A stretch of 7,646 bases of DNA from Thermoplasmata archaeon (GTDB lineage Archaea; Thermoplasmatota; Thermoplasmata; Thermoplasmatales; Thermoplasmataceae). How positions within the stretch are numbered: position 1 is the stretch's first letter; every line of letters begins with the position of its first letter. Position numbers and translations under genes: made by a program. Below, one piece after another: positions 1-7,105 of this stretch. Below the pieces are notes generated by a model that was given only the letters and a program-made list of their open reading frames with translations, was not told the origin of the DNA and did no database searches. Where the stretch lies: positions 1-7,646 of the forward strand of contig JAKAYM010000089.1 in NCBI GenBank assembly GCA_021826795.1, given 5' to 3'.

Positions 1-19
1 ACCACTTTACGGTGTGCCC
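1..19. repeat. Inverted near-copy of an internal lysA segment, left arm
   Basis: The reverse complement of these bases matches 211-229 at 17 of 19 positions, with 14 contiguous matches at the outer end. The arm overlaps the lysA stop codon (7-9) and reaches base 1, so it may continue beyond the window. Read forward it encodes PLYGV, like the internal lysA codons for PLYGA. Confidence 0.6.
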
Positions 20-1179
20 AGAAGATTATAATTTGAAGCCATAGAAGAAACGTAGGCACCGGCATTGAGAATTAATGCCAGTTCCCCAATATGGGCTTCA
101 GGAAGCAAAATATTCCGTGCCAGGTAATCGGTATTCTCACATACCTGGCCCACAACATCAAAGTGGGTTTTGTATTCCTGATTACTGTAACCGGATATCT
201 TTATTTCATGGTGCGCACCGTAAAGTGGTATTCTAATCATGGTGTTCATACCTGTATCAAGACCTATAATTTTATGATCAGAATTTTTAATGGATGTTAT
301 AGATGAAACAAGTATAGCAGCATCAGAAATAATATACCTGCCCGGTTCTATTATAAGTTCTGAGGATTTGAAGTAACCCTTATTCCTAAACTTTGAGAGG
401 TTCTCTTTGATATAACCTGCAGTCTTTTCCAGATCTAGAGGTTTTGTATGCAAATCGTATGGGACACCGAATCCTCCACCGATATCCAGGAAAGAAAATT
501 CAATTTCAAGTGTGTCTGATATTTTCGCTGCTATGTGGAAAAACCTTTCAGTGGATTCTTTAAAAAATTCAGGATCAAGAACATTGGACCCGGTCATCAT
601 GTGGATCCCGAATCTTCTGGCACCGTATTTTTTTGCAGATCTGTATGCCTGGATGGCGTCATCAATGGAAATTCCGAATTTCACATTATGGCCGGCTGTT
701 GTTATTCCAGCAAATTCGCCCTTACCGATTCCGGGATTTATCCTGAAAGATACCGTTTCTGGAAGATAATTTTTAATGGTTTCCATCTGACCCTGATGAT
801 CAAAGTTTATAGTCACCCCTAGCTGCGATATCTGCAAAAGATCATTCTCTGAAAGGTTATTGGGAGTGACAATAATTTGGGAAGGATTAGCCCCAGCCCA
901 AAGTGCCAGTTGCACCTCATTTAAATTTGCAGAATCTATGCCCACACCATTTTTAATAATATATGAAACGATGAAGGGATTATAATTTGCCTTAACTGCA
1001 TAATGTATTGCAACATCATTAAATTCCATTTTTAAATTGTTAATATTTTCAATAATTCTTCTCATGCTATATACTATAACCGGAGTTTTATATCTAGAAG
1101 AGAACTGCTTTATGTTAAATCCATCATATACGGAATAATCATCGCTTAAGCATGGATAATGTAAAAATCCTTTTTCCAT
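7..1179 (-). CDS. lysA: LysA-like PLP-dependent (diaminopimelate) decarboxylase, short C-terminus
   Basis: This 390-residue protein belongs to the fold III (alanine racemase-like) PLP decarboxylases and most resembles diaminopimelate decarboxylase, which makes L-lysine from meso-diaminopimelate in the cytoplasm. Visible motifs are YAVKAN at 60-65 (Lys63 is the expected PLP Schiff-base lysine), GIHMMTGSN at 191-199, GGGFG at 234-238, EPGR at 278-281, MIRIPLYGAHH near 314-324, CENTD at 347-351 (catalytic Cys347 donated across the dimer) and GAY..S..SNYN at 374-385. CENTD fits the LysA CESxD pattern better than the CDG pattern of ornithine decarboxylases. The protein stops eight residues after NYN, about 20-35 residues earlier than typical LysA (415-440 aa). 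No Shine-Dalgarno is seen before the ATG, so the mRNA may be nearly leaderless. Lysine synthesis is the default reading; a related amino-acid or acyl substrate cannot be excluded. Confidence 0.85.
   Translation of the reverse strand: MEKGFLHYPCLSDDYSVYDGFNIKQFSSRYKTPVIVYSMRRIIENINNLKMEFNDVAIHYAVKANYNPFIVSYIIKNGVGIDSANLNEVQLALWAGANPSQIIVTPNNLSENDLLQISQLGVTINFDHQGQMETIKNYLPETVSFRINPGIGKGEFAGITTAGHNVKFGISIDDAIQAYRSAKKYGARRFGIHMMTGSNVLDPEFFKESTERFFHIAAKISDTLEIEFSFLDIGGGFGVPYDLHTKPLDLEKTAGYIKENLSKFRNKGYFKSSELIIEPGRYIISDAAILVSSITSIKNSDHKIIGLDTGMNTMIRIPLYGAHHEIKISGYSNQEYKTHFDVVGQVCENTDYLARNILLPEAHIGELALILNAGAYVSSMASNYNLLGTP
211..229. repeat. Inverted repeat partner inside lysA, right arm
   Basis: This is the partner of the inverted segment at 1-19. 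In the gene it encodes PLYGAH of the conserved MIRxxLYGAxH motif, so this copy is the functional original and the one at the window edge is the probable derivative. Confidence 0.6.
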
Positions 1180-1214
1180 ATTACATTATTTACAAATGCA
1201 CAAAAACTTTTCCG

Positions 1215-1226
1215 ATTTAATTAATT
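1215..1226 (-). promoter_or_regulatory. Possible TATA element for lysA
   Basis: An A/T-only stretch, AATTAATTAAAT on the minus strand, is centred about 41 nt before the lysA ATG. With usual archaeal spacing, transcription would start roughly 15 nt before the gene. The 70-nt gap after the preceding gene leaves room for a promoter, but read-through from the transporter operon is equally possible. Confidence 0.3.
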
Positions 1227-1249
1227 GCTTCATTTTAAAATACTAATGT

Positions 1250-1591
1250 TCAAAAATAATTGATGACAAGGGCAACAATCATATAAATTACTCCATCCAT
1301 TATAAAAATAAGTGTCATTATTAACTGCTGCCGGTTTATGTACTTAACATCAAATTCCCCCACCTGCTTTTTCTCCTCCATAACTTCTCTTAGATAATTT
1401 CTGGCACCGAAATCCCACCACGCACCGAAGAAGAATATAACAAATGCTAATAAAAAAATTATTAAAGGTATTGTACCCCTGTAATTAAAGGATTTATAAA
1501 AATAAAATGGCAGTGGGGCCAGCATTATTGCCACTAAGATTATTAATGGAATGAGCGCAAACTTCACTCTAATTTTAGCTATATCCTTCAT
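1250..1591 (-). CDS. Small three-helix membrane protein of unknown function, last gene of the peptide transporter operon
   Basis: This 113-residue protein is not one I recognise. It has three hydrophobic segments at about 13-32, 41-58 and 90-112, a charged loop at about 60-88 (containing LREVMEEKKQ) between the second and third, and a basic N-terminus (MKDIAKIRVK), suggesting an integral membrane protein with the N-terminus inside. There is a conspicuous GAWWDFGARNY stretch after the second helix. The ATG lies inside the end of the ABC ATPase gene, overlapping it by 17 nt in another frame, so translation is probably coupled to the transporter. By context it could be an accessory or stabilising subunit, but nothing in the sequence shows a biochemical role. 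The reading frame is supported by its length, hydropathy pattern and operon position. Confidence 0.75.
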   Translation of the reverse strand: MKDIAKIRVKFALIPLIILVAIMLAPLPFYFYKSFNYRGTIPLIIFLLAFVIFFFGAWWDFGARNYLREVMEEKKQVGEFDVKYINRQQLIMTLIFIMDGVIYMIVALVINYF

Positions 1592-3692
1592 TTTTCATAT
1601 GTTCCAGTTCATTCTGCTCGAAATGGCATTTATACCAGTGCTCGCCATTGGATTTAACCGGCGGAACCGTATCCTTACAGATTTTTTTCCTGTAAACGCA
1701 ACGATCGTAGAATCTGCATCCTTTAGGAATATTGATAGAATTACCTATTTCACCTATAATATCTATATGACCTGGATTCCATGATGGATCAGGATTTGGA
1801 ACAGATTTTATCAACGCCTTTGTATATGGATGTAAAGGTGACTTTATAATATCATCAGCTTTCCCTCCTTCAACCATGGAACCAAGATACATTACATAGA
1901 TCCTGTCTGCAAGGTAATATACTGATGCAATATCATGTGAAATATATAAAATAGACATCCCCCGTTCGATTCTTATTTTATTAAGCCTGTTCATGAACGA
2001 TGCCCGTAGGGATACATCAAGCATGGACGTGGGCTCATCTGCAACAATAAACTTTGAATTAATTACAGTTGCCCTTGCAATTCCCACTCTCTGTTTTTCA
2101 CCTCCTGACAGTTCGTAAGGAAATCTATCCATATATGCCTCTACTGGAAAAAGATCTGCATTTGCAATCGATGCTTTCACCGCTTCCTGCATTTCCATAA
2201 CATCCTTTGTTATGTGGTTTCCTATCATGGGTTCTGATACAGTATTGAATACTGTCATTTTAGGGTTTAATGAATCAAAAGGATCCTGAAATATCATCTG
2301 GGTGTTTTTCCTGAACTGTATATAATCATTATGATTTGGTTTCAATCTGTTTACATATACAAAATCATTTTCATTGAAATAATATTTTATATCCCCGGAA
2401 GTCGGCTTTAAAAGCCCTATTAATAATCTGGCAAGGGTGCTTTTTCCCGATCCGGATTCACCAACAAGACCTACTATCTCTCCCTCCCTGATCTCCATGC
2501 TCACATCGCTTACTGCATGTACTGATGGTTTATCCTTTGAATATAATGCTGATAGTATGTTTTTCTTTAAATCAAAGTTCTTTGTGAGATGCTCTATCTC
2601 TATTAATTTGGTATTCTTTATATAATTGTTTCCGAAATTGGGGGCTTTTGGATAATTTTGTGCTATATTTTTAGCAAAATAGCATCTGCTGTAATGCATT
2701 CCGCCTATATACTGAAGTTCTGGCTCTTCCGTGGTACATATAGAATCCTTCATGTAGCACCTATCGGCAAATTTACACCCATTAGGCAGATTTTCTGGAT
2801 CCGGAAGTCTTCCCGGTATTCCTTCAACATGCTGCCTTGCATTAGATAAATTTGGATAACTCTTCAGTAATTCTATTGTATAGGGATTGTGTGAGTTTTT
2901 GTATATATCTGTAACAGTTCCATACTCCATTATAGCACCGGCATACATTACGGCGATCTTATCGGCCAGCTGGGAGACAACACCGATATCATGGGATATT
3001 ATAATAAACGATTTAATCCTCCCGCTTTCCTTCAATCTTTTTAAAGTTGCAATAATTTCTGCCTGTGTTATTACATCCAGACCGGTTGTGGGTTCATCCG
3101 CTATAACTATTTTAGGATTAAGTGCAAGGGCCATGGCTATTACAGCCCTCTGCTTCATCCCCCCGGATAGTTCATGTGGATATGAATCTTTAACAGCTGG
3201 AGTAAGACCGGCATCCTTCAATAGTTCTACAACCCTTTTCTCTATTTGATTTTTATTCAAATCTGTATGGATCCTAAATACCTCGCCTATCTGTCTTCCG
3301 ATAGTGTACACCGGATTAAATGAATTCATTGCACCCTGGAAGACCATTGAAATATCCTTCCATCTAATATCTCTTAACTTCTGATCCAGTAATTTAAGTC
3401 CCCTTTTGTTCTTAGGTCTATTTTCACTGTCTACATATTTATCATCATATAATGAAACTGATCCTGTAACGACAGCATTTTCTGGCAATAATGATAAAAT
3501 CGCAAGTGCAATTGTACTTTTTCCCGATCCTGATTCACCGAGAATACCCAGCGACTGTCCATCTTCTATTTGAAGATTAACATTTCTAACTGCCCTGACC
3601 AGCCCTCCGTAAACCTTGAAATCTATGCTTAAATTTTTAATGTCTAAAAGCAAGTTGCTTCTATTATATACATTTTCTTCCTGTTCAATCAT
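1575..3692 (-). CDS. dppD: Fused DppD-DppF type peptide ABC transporter ATPase (two nucleotide-binding domains)
   Basis: This 705-residue protein joins two complete oligopeptide-type ABC ATPases that are normally separate subunits. Domain 1 (about 15-340) has Walker A GESGSGKS at 52-59, Q-loop Gln119, signature LSGGMKQR at 175-182, Walker B IVIADE at 195-200 and switch His234. Domain 2 (about 362-695) has Walker A GESGSGKS at 411-418, Gln469, signature LSGGEKQR at 528-535, Walker B FIVADE at 548-553 and His586. Both therefore look able to hydrolyse ATP. Each is followed by the Opp/Dpp C-terminal region with four cysteines (306, 312, 319, 337 and 659, 665, 672, 689), a spacing that binds a [4Fe-4S] cluster in known DppD proteins. 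The linker is about 340-362. The first ATG overlaps the upstream stop as ATGA, with GGGTGG six nt before it. The protein should energise the two permeases encoded just upstream from the cytoplasmic face. Confidence 0.95.
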   Translation of the reverse strand: MIEQEENVYNRSNLLLDIKNLSIDFKVYGGLVRAVRNVNLQIEDGQSLGILGESGSGKSTIALAILSLLPENAVVTGSVSLYDDKYVDSENRPKNKRGLKLLDQKLRDIRWKDISMVFQGAMNSFNPVYTIGRQIGEVFRIHTDLNKNQIEKRVVELLKDAGLTPAVKDSYPHELSGGMKQRAVIAMALALNPKIVIADEPTTGLDVITQAEIIATLKRLKESGRIKSFIIISHDIGVVSQLADKIAVMYAGAIMEYGTVTDIYKNSHNPYTIELLKSYPNLSNARQHVEGIPGRLPDPENLPNGCKFADRCYMKDSICTTEEPELQYIGGMHYSRCYFAKNIAQNYPKAPNFGNNYIKNTKLIEIEHLTKNFDLKKNILSALYSKDKPSVHAVSDVSMEIREGEIVGLVGESGSGKSTLARLLIGLLKPTSGDIKYYFNENDFVYVNRLKPNHNDYIQFRKNTQMIFQDPFDSLNPKMTVFNTVSEPMIGNHITKDVMEMQEAVKASIANADLFPVEAYMDRFPYELSGGEKQRVGIARATVINSKFIVADEPTSMLDVSLRASFMNRLNKIRIERGMSILYISHDIASVYYLADRIYVMYLGSMVEGGKADDIIKSPLHPYTKALIKSVPNPDPSWNPGHIDIIGEIGNSINIPKGCRFYDRCVYRKKICKDTVPPVKSNGEHWYKCHFEQNELEHMKNEGYS

Positions 3693-5872
3693 TTTCTGCC
3701 ACCCAGCGTTGGATTTGCCACTTCATCTATGCCTCTGGAAATGAATATAAATGCCAGTATGAATAGGGTAAGTGCTACTATTGGAGGTATAGTTGCATAG
3801 GGGTAAACTGTAATAGAATAGAAATCACCCAGAAAAGAGCTGAGCATTCCTCCCCATGTTGGTATTGATACACTAACCAGCCCGAGAATTTCAAAACTGG
3901 ACACAGCTGCCACAGCTCCGCCTATATTGATTGCGGTGAGATATACCAGTAAAGTGCCCATATTAGGAACAAAGTGTCGTTTCATAATACTCAGTGTTTT
4001 AATATTTGATACCTTTGCCGATTCCACGAATGTTCTGGTCTTAACACTTCTTACAATCCCTATGAGAGAGAAAGTTACAAACGGCCATCCGAGCAACGAA
4101 AAGATAAATATTAGATTGATAAGTGATGGACCAAGAACCGAAGCGAGAACAATATATAATGGAAGTGTAGGTATAAGGAATATTGACAGTGCCAGGGTTT
4201 CCATGAAGGAGCTTACCATTCCAGAATAATATCCAATAAACATTGCAACAACTAATGATATTAATATTGTCAGTATACCGGCTGCAAACCCTACTTCCAG
4301 GTCAGGTGGGAAGCTATCTATGAAGAGGGCAAATACATTATCGTGAGCTATGTTGGTTCCCAGTGGTAGAATAAGACCAGAGACTGTATGGAACGTTGGT
4401 CCAAGTGTAATCGGATTACCTTCGAAGCTATACATGATAAGATTATTACCACTTAAAAGTGAGATTGTCGGTGAGCTTCCATATGTTACATTATTAATTT
4501 TAAAATTATAAGGCTCTTCAAACATGATTGGATTGCTAACAGATGATTTTAAATTTGAGTTCCATGAGTACGGATATGTTTGAAACGCATTTATTAAATA
4601 TATCATTTGACCAGTTGCAGTATTACTCATCAAAAATTTACCACTATGGTAATATTCAATATTATTAACTCCAAAGGGTAATTTTGACTCTCCTGTTACC
4701 TGAACATTCCCAGTTTTCGATTTTGCAAGGGCATAGTAATAGTTCCCAGATGAAATGATTAGATCTGATGGGAATCCATGTGACCCACGACTCACCCCGA
4801 TTGCTGTAATAGGGTGAGAAGTGGTATAAATAGAAGTTCTTGTTCCATTAATTAAATTTAATATATACAGTGAGTTACCTGAAGACACGAAAGCATTCTG
4901 ATATCCAGGTTTTAGATCAAAATATTGATATTCCTCAGGAATTGACAGCTGACCTATATTGAAAGAATAGCTATTGTTAAATAGCAAAGCCCCAGTGACA
5001 TTCCATGCAGCGATATTTTTTCCTCCCGTGACTATAACTTCCGGAGAATTTGGTGTTATGAAGTTATTACCAATGAAATAGATATGCGGGGAACCTGTCA
5101 AACTTAATTTGTGAGACCATAATTCCTGTAAATTGTAAGTATAATATTCATTTAGATACATTCCGGTATTATTATGTACTACTGCATATGTGTAGGATCC
5201 ATAGGAACATTTATCTGCAGTTGGAGTGGCCGCCATTTCTTCGTCACTTACAAAATTTGGTTGCCCGAATCTGGGACTGTTTGTACTTACTGTAGATGCT
5301 ATAATTGTACCATTTACAGAAGTATGGGTAACTGGAAAAGCTTTAATCGAAGAACCAGAAGATGAGCATAACACATTATAAACATATAAACTATGATTCG
5401 ATGAGGCGAATATATCTGTTAAATATTGTAAATTAGTATTTTCAGGAGCAAAGGCCCTAAAATTTGTTACTGTGCCATTAGTTTTAAACAACAAGCGGCT
5501 ACTACCACTATTATTTGTAGTAATTGCAAATATTCCATAATTTTTCCCAGATTCTCCAGCAGTAAACATATAATAACTACCCGTCTTATATTCTCCCTCT
5601 GTAGCAGAAATTTTATTCAAAGAACTTTCTACTGTAAAATTCAGTTTTTTATCCTCTATAGTTACAGGTTTAAAATAGTCTTCAGATGGAATTCCACTAA
5701 ATGGATTACCATGAACAAGCACAGGTGCAAGTAAAGCTACTATAATAAAGGCTATTAAAATATAAAGGCCTGCTTTGCCATACCACGATCTGTAAAATAC
5801 TTTAAACTGTTTTCGGACATTGTTTAATTTAAATTTAATATTGTCTTTTAAAATTTTGGTATTCGTCTTCAT
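3689..5872 (-). CDS. dppC: DppC-type peptide ABC permease with a ~440-residue extracytoplasmic, propeller-like insertion
   Basis: Starting at the ATG at 5870-5872 the protein has 727 residues; an ordinary DppC has about 300. Helix 1 is at about 35-54. A long hydrophilic region follows to about 500, and then the normal permease core: PLGTN at 503-507 (matching the LGTDxxGRD position of the family), helices near 527-551, 556-581, 583-607, 640-664 and 695-712, and the EAA coupling loop at about 615-637 with Glu617, Ala619, His633 and Pro636. The usual EAA-loop glycine is Asn623 here. The insertion has about eight similar segments (starting near 104, 156, 224, 279, 327, 371, 413 and 470), each with a small-residue turn, aromatic/aliphatic strand and Asn/Gly turn, suggesting a beta-propeller. 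It has ten N-X-S/T sequons and two cysteines (169, 222); the core has no acceptable sequon. This start creates an ATGA overlap with the upstream gene and has GGGTGA four nt before it. An ATG at 5894-5896 would add eight residues but needs a 28-nt overlap and has no comparable site. Confidence 0.92.
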   Translation of the reverse strand: MKTNTKILKDNIKFKLNNVRKQFKVFYRSWYGKAGLYILIAFIIVALLAPVLVHGNPFSGIPSEDYFKPVTIEDKKLNFTVESSLNKISATEGEYKTGSYYMFTAGESGKNYGIFAITTNNSGSSRLLFKTNGTVTNFRAFAPENTNLQYLTDIFASSNHSLYVYNVLCSSSGSSIKAFPVTHTSVNGTIIASTVSTNSPRFGQPNFVSDEEMAATPTADKCSYGSYTYAVVHNNTGMYLNEYYTYNLQELWSHKLSLTGSPHIYFIGNNFITPNSPEVIVTGGKNIAAWNVTGALLFNNSYSFNIGQLSIPEEYQYFDLKPGYQNAFVSSGNSLYILNLINGTRTSIYTTSHPITAIGVSRGSHGFPSDLIISSGNYYYALAKSKTGNVQVTGESKLPFGVNNIEYYHSGKFLMSNTATGQMIYLINAFQTYPYSWNSNLKSSVSNPIMFEEPYNFKINNVTYGSSPTISLLSGNNLIMYSFEGNPITLGPTFHTVSGLILPLGTNIAHDNVFALFIDSFPPDLEVGFAAGILTILISLVVAMFIGYYSGMVSSFMETLALSIFLIPTLPLYIVLASVLGPSLINLIFIFSLLGWPFVTFSLIGIVRSVKTRTFVESAKVSNIKTLSIMKRHFVPNMGTLLVYLTAINIGGAVAAVSSFEILGLVSVSIPTWGGMLSSFLGDFYSITVYPYATIPPIVALTLFILAFIFISRGIDEVANPTLGGRK
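3699..3704 (-). promoter_or_regulatory. Ribosome binding site for the fused ATPase
   Basis: GGGTGG lies six nt before the ATG at 3690-3692. It contains GGTG, complementary to the archaeal 16S rRNA tail, and supports reinitiation at the ATGA overlap. Confidence 0.6.
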
Positions 5873-6858
5873 ACTCTCACCCTCGGGTCTAACCATGCAT
5901 GTATAAAATCTATTGATGAATAAGATACAATAACAACTAAGGCCAGGATAAATAAGGAAGCCTCAATCACCGGATAATTCTCAATCAAAATATTATCGTA
6001 CAGTAGTACGCCCATGCCCGGTATTTCAAAAATAATACCTGTTATAACTGCACCGCTCATTAAAAGAGCAAATTCAAGTGCCATACGGGTTGATTCTGGA
6101 ACCATTGCATTTCTGGCCGCATGATGAAACATTATTGATGATTGACTAACTCCCTTTGCCCTTGCTGTTTGTATGAAATCTTCACCGAGTACAGAAACCA
6201 TAATACTTCTCATTGTAATTAAATGACCCATAATTTCTATGATCAAAAGAGTTAAAATAGGCATAGTAAAATAGTGTATTAAAACTAGGAGCCCACTAAA
6301 TGATGGGGACTTGAGAAAAGGTCCTAACCTATAATGGGACGCAGCCAAAGGGAATATTGGATAATAAACAGCAAAAACAATATATACAATTATGGCCATA
6401 ACAAAGAACGGGATTGAATTTAATACTGTTGCAGTAACCAATGTCGGTCCTTCAGATCTTTTACCTCTGATAAATGCAGTTACTATTCCCAAGGGTATAC
6501 CAAAGGCAAACGAACCAACGGATGCCACCCCAAAAATTATAATTGTATAGGGAAGTGCAGTCGCAATCATAGAATATATGCTTTGGCTCAATTCCGCTGG
6601 GTTATATCCGAAGTGGAATGTGAGCATTTGATTTAAATAGACTATGAAAGAACTCAGTGCAAACTTATTATTTGGATTTATACCATACATTTTATAAATA
6701 CTATTTATGGCAGCCTTCGTAGGATGCTTTAAATTTCGAATATATAATTCTGCAGGATTGCCTGGCATCAATCGTAATAATACATATAAAATAACGACAA
6801 CGAATAAGACCAAAAATACCGCTTGGAGTATTTTTCTACTTATGAGATAAACATTCAT
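5869..6858 (-). CDS. dppB: DppB-type peptide ABC transporter permease
   Basis: This 329-residue integral membrane protein is of normal length for the DppB/OppB family. Helix 1 (about 10-30) leads into RLMPGNPAE (29-37), the family's RLxPGDPA motif. A periplasm-side-type loop of about 65 residues follows, then further helices near 102-130, 143-168, 188-212, 258-278 and 298-314. The EAA loop that docks on the ATPase is at about 227-254, with DFIQTARAKGVS including the conserved Gly236. FEIPGMGVLLYDNI (277-290) and the terminal WLDPRVR (322-328) are also family motifs. With the DppC-like subunit it should form the membrane pore for peptides. It is the first gene of the operon. I chose the ATG at 6856-6858; a TTG immediately before it (6859-6861) could add one residue. 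The stop overlaps the next start as ATGA. Confidence 0.95.
   Translation of the reverse strand: MNVYLISRKILQAVFLVLFVVVILYVLLRLMPGNPAELYIRNLKHPTKAAINSIYKMYGINPNNKFALSSFIVYLNQMLTFHFGYNPAELSQSIYSMIATALPYTIIIFGVASVGSFAFGIPLGIVTAFIRGKRSEGPTLVTATVLNSIPFFVMAIIVYIVFAVYYPIFPLAASHYRLGPFLKSPSFSGLLVLIHYFTMPILTLLIIEIMGHLITMRSIMVSVLGEDFIQTARAKGVSQSSIMFHHAARNAMVPESTRMALEFALLMSGAVITGIIFEIPGMGVLLYDNILIENYPVIEASLFILALVVIVSYSSIDFIHAWLDPRVRV
5877..5884 (-). promoter_or_regulatory. Ribosome binding site that decides the DppC-like start
   Basis: GAGGGTGA lies four nt before the ATG at 5870-5872. It is a good match to the archaeal anti-Shine-Dalgarno and favours this start over the upstream in-frame ATG at 5894-5896. 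Confidence 0.65.
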
Positions 6859-6884
6859 CAATTATCACTAAAGCAATTAAAATC

Positions 6885-6895
6885 TTTTATAAAAA
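6885..6895 (-). promoter_or_regulatory. TATA box of the transporter operon
   Basis: TTTTTATAAAA on the minus strand is centred about 31 nt before the dppB ATG. Usual archaeal spacing puts the transcript start about 5 nt before the ATG, giving a nearly leaderless mRNA, which agrees with the absence of a ribosome binding site there. A second A/T-rich element (GTATTTATATACAA, 6918-6931) could drive a longer leader. Confidence 0.55.
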
Positions 6896-7083
6896 CATTA
6901 TGGAAGGGCAATTGATTGTATATAAATACATACCTAGATTCTCATAATTAATTTACCTCCTCCTATGAAAAACCCATACTTAACAATCTTTTATGCCTCC
7001 CTAGCATATTAAATTTGCCGAATCGCTATGCGTATTAGGATTGTAAACAATTCTTCTAATATTATTTATTTTCTTCATTGACA

Positions 7084-7103
7084 GTTCTTCAAACCTCTTG
7101 AAC
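7084..7103. repeat. Interrupted palindrome downstream of the transposase remnant
   Basis: GTTCTTCAAACCTCTTGAAC can pair as GTTC/GAAC or, in register-shifted form, as TTCAA/TTGAA with a five-base loop. It lies a few bases after the remnant's stop codon on the minus strand. It may be part of a terminator or of the old element's end; neither is proven. Confidence 0.35.
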
Positions 7104-7105
7104 TA

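Noticed and set aside
91..306. Plus-strand open frame of 71 codons
   Set aside because: It lies antisense within lysA, has no ribosome binding site and no family resemblance.
512..822. Two overlapping plus-strand open frames of 85 and 95 codons
   Set aside because: Both are antisense to well-conserved lysA motifs and have no recognisable domains.
1551..1784. Plus-strand open frame of 77 codons
   Set aside because: It is antisense across the junction of the small membrane protein and the ATPase gene, whose reading is well supported.
2437..3249. Plus-strand open frames of 62, 63 and 120 codons
   Set aside because: They are antisense to the ABC ATPase domains; the long frame only reflects the codon pattern of the real gene.
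3927..4229. Plus-strand open frame of 100 codons
   Set aside because: It is antisense to the permease core of the DppC-like gene, including its EAA loop, with no start signal.
5174..5365. Plus-strand open frame of 63 codons with many Cys and Arg
   Set aside because: It is antisense to the ectodomain; the odd composition comes from the complementary strand of Asn/Ser/Thr codons.
5873..5896. Upstream in-frame ATG for the DppC-like protein, adding MVRPEGES
   Set aside because: It would overlap dppB by 28 nt and has no ribosome binding site, whereas the internal ATG has GGGTGA and an ATGA overlap like the next junction.
6859..6861. TTG as start codon of dppB
   Set aside because: An ATG follows immediately, and the TATA spacing suits either; ATG is the more probable start.
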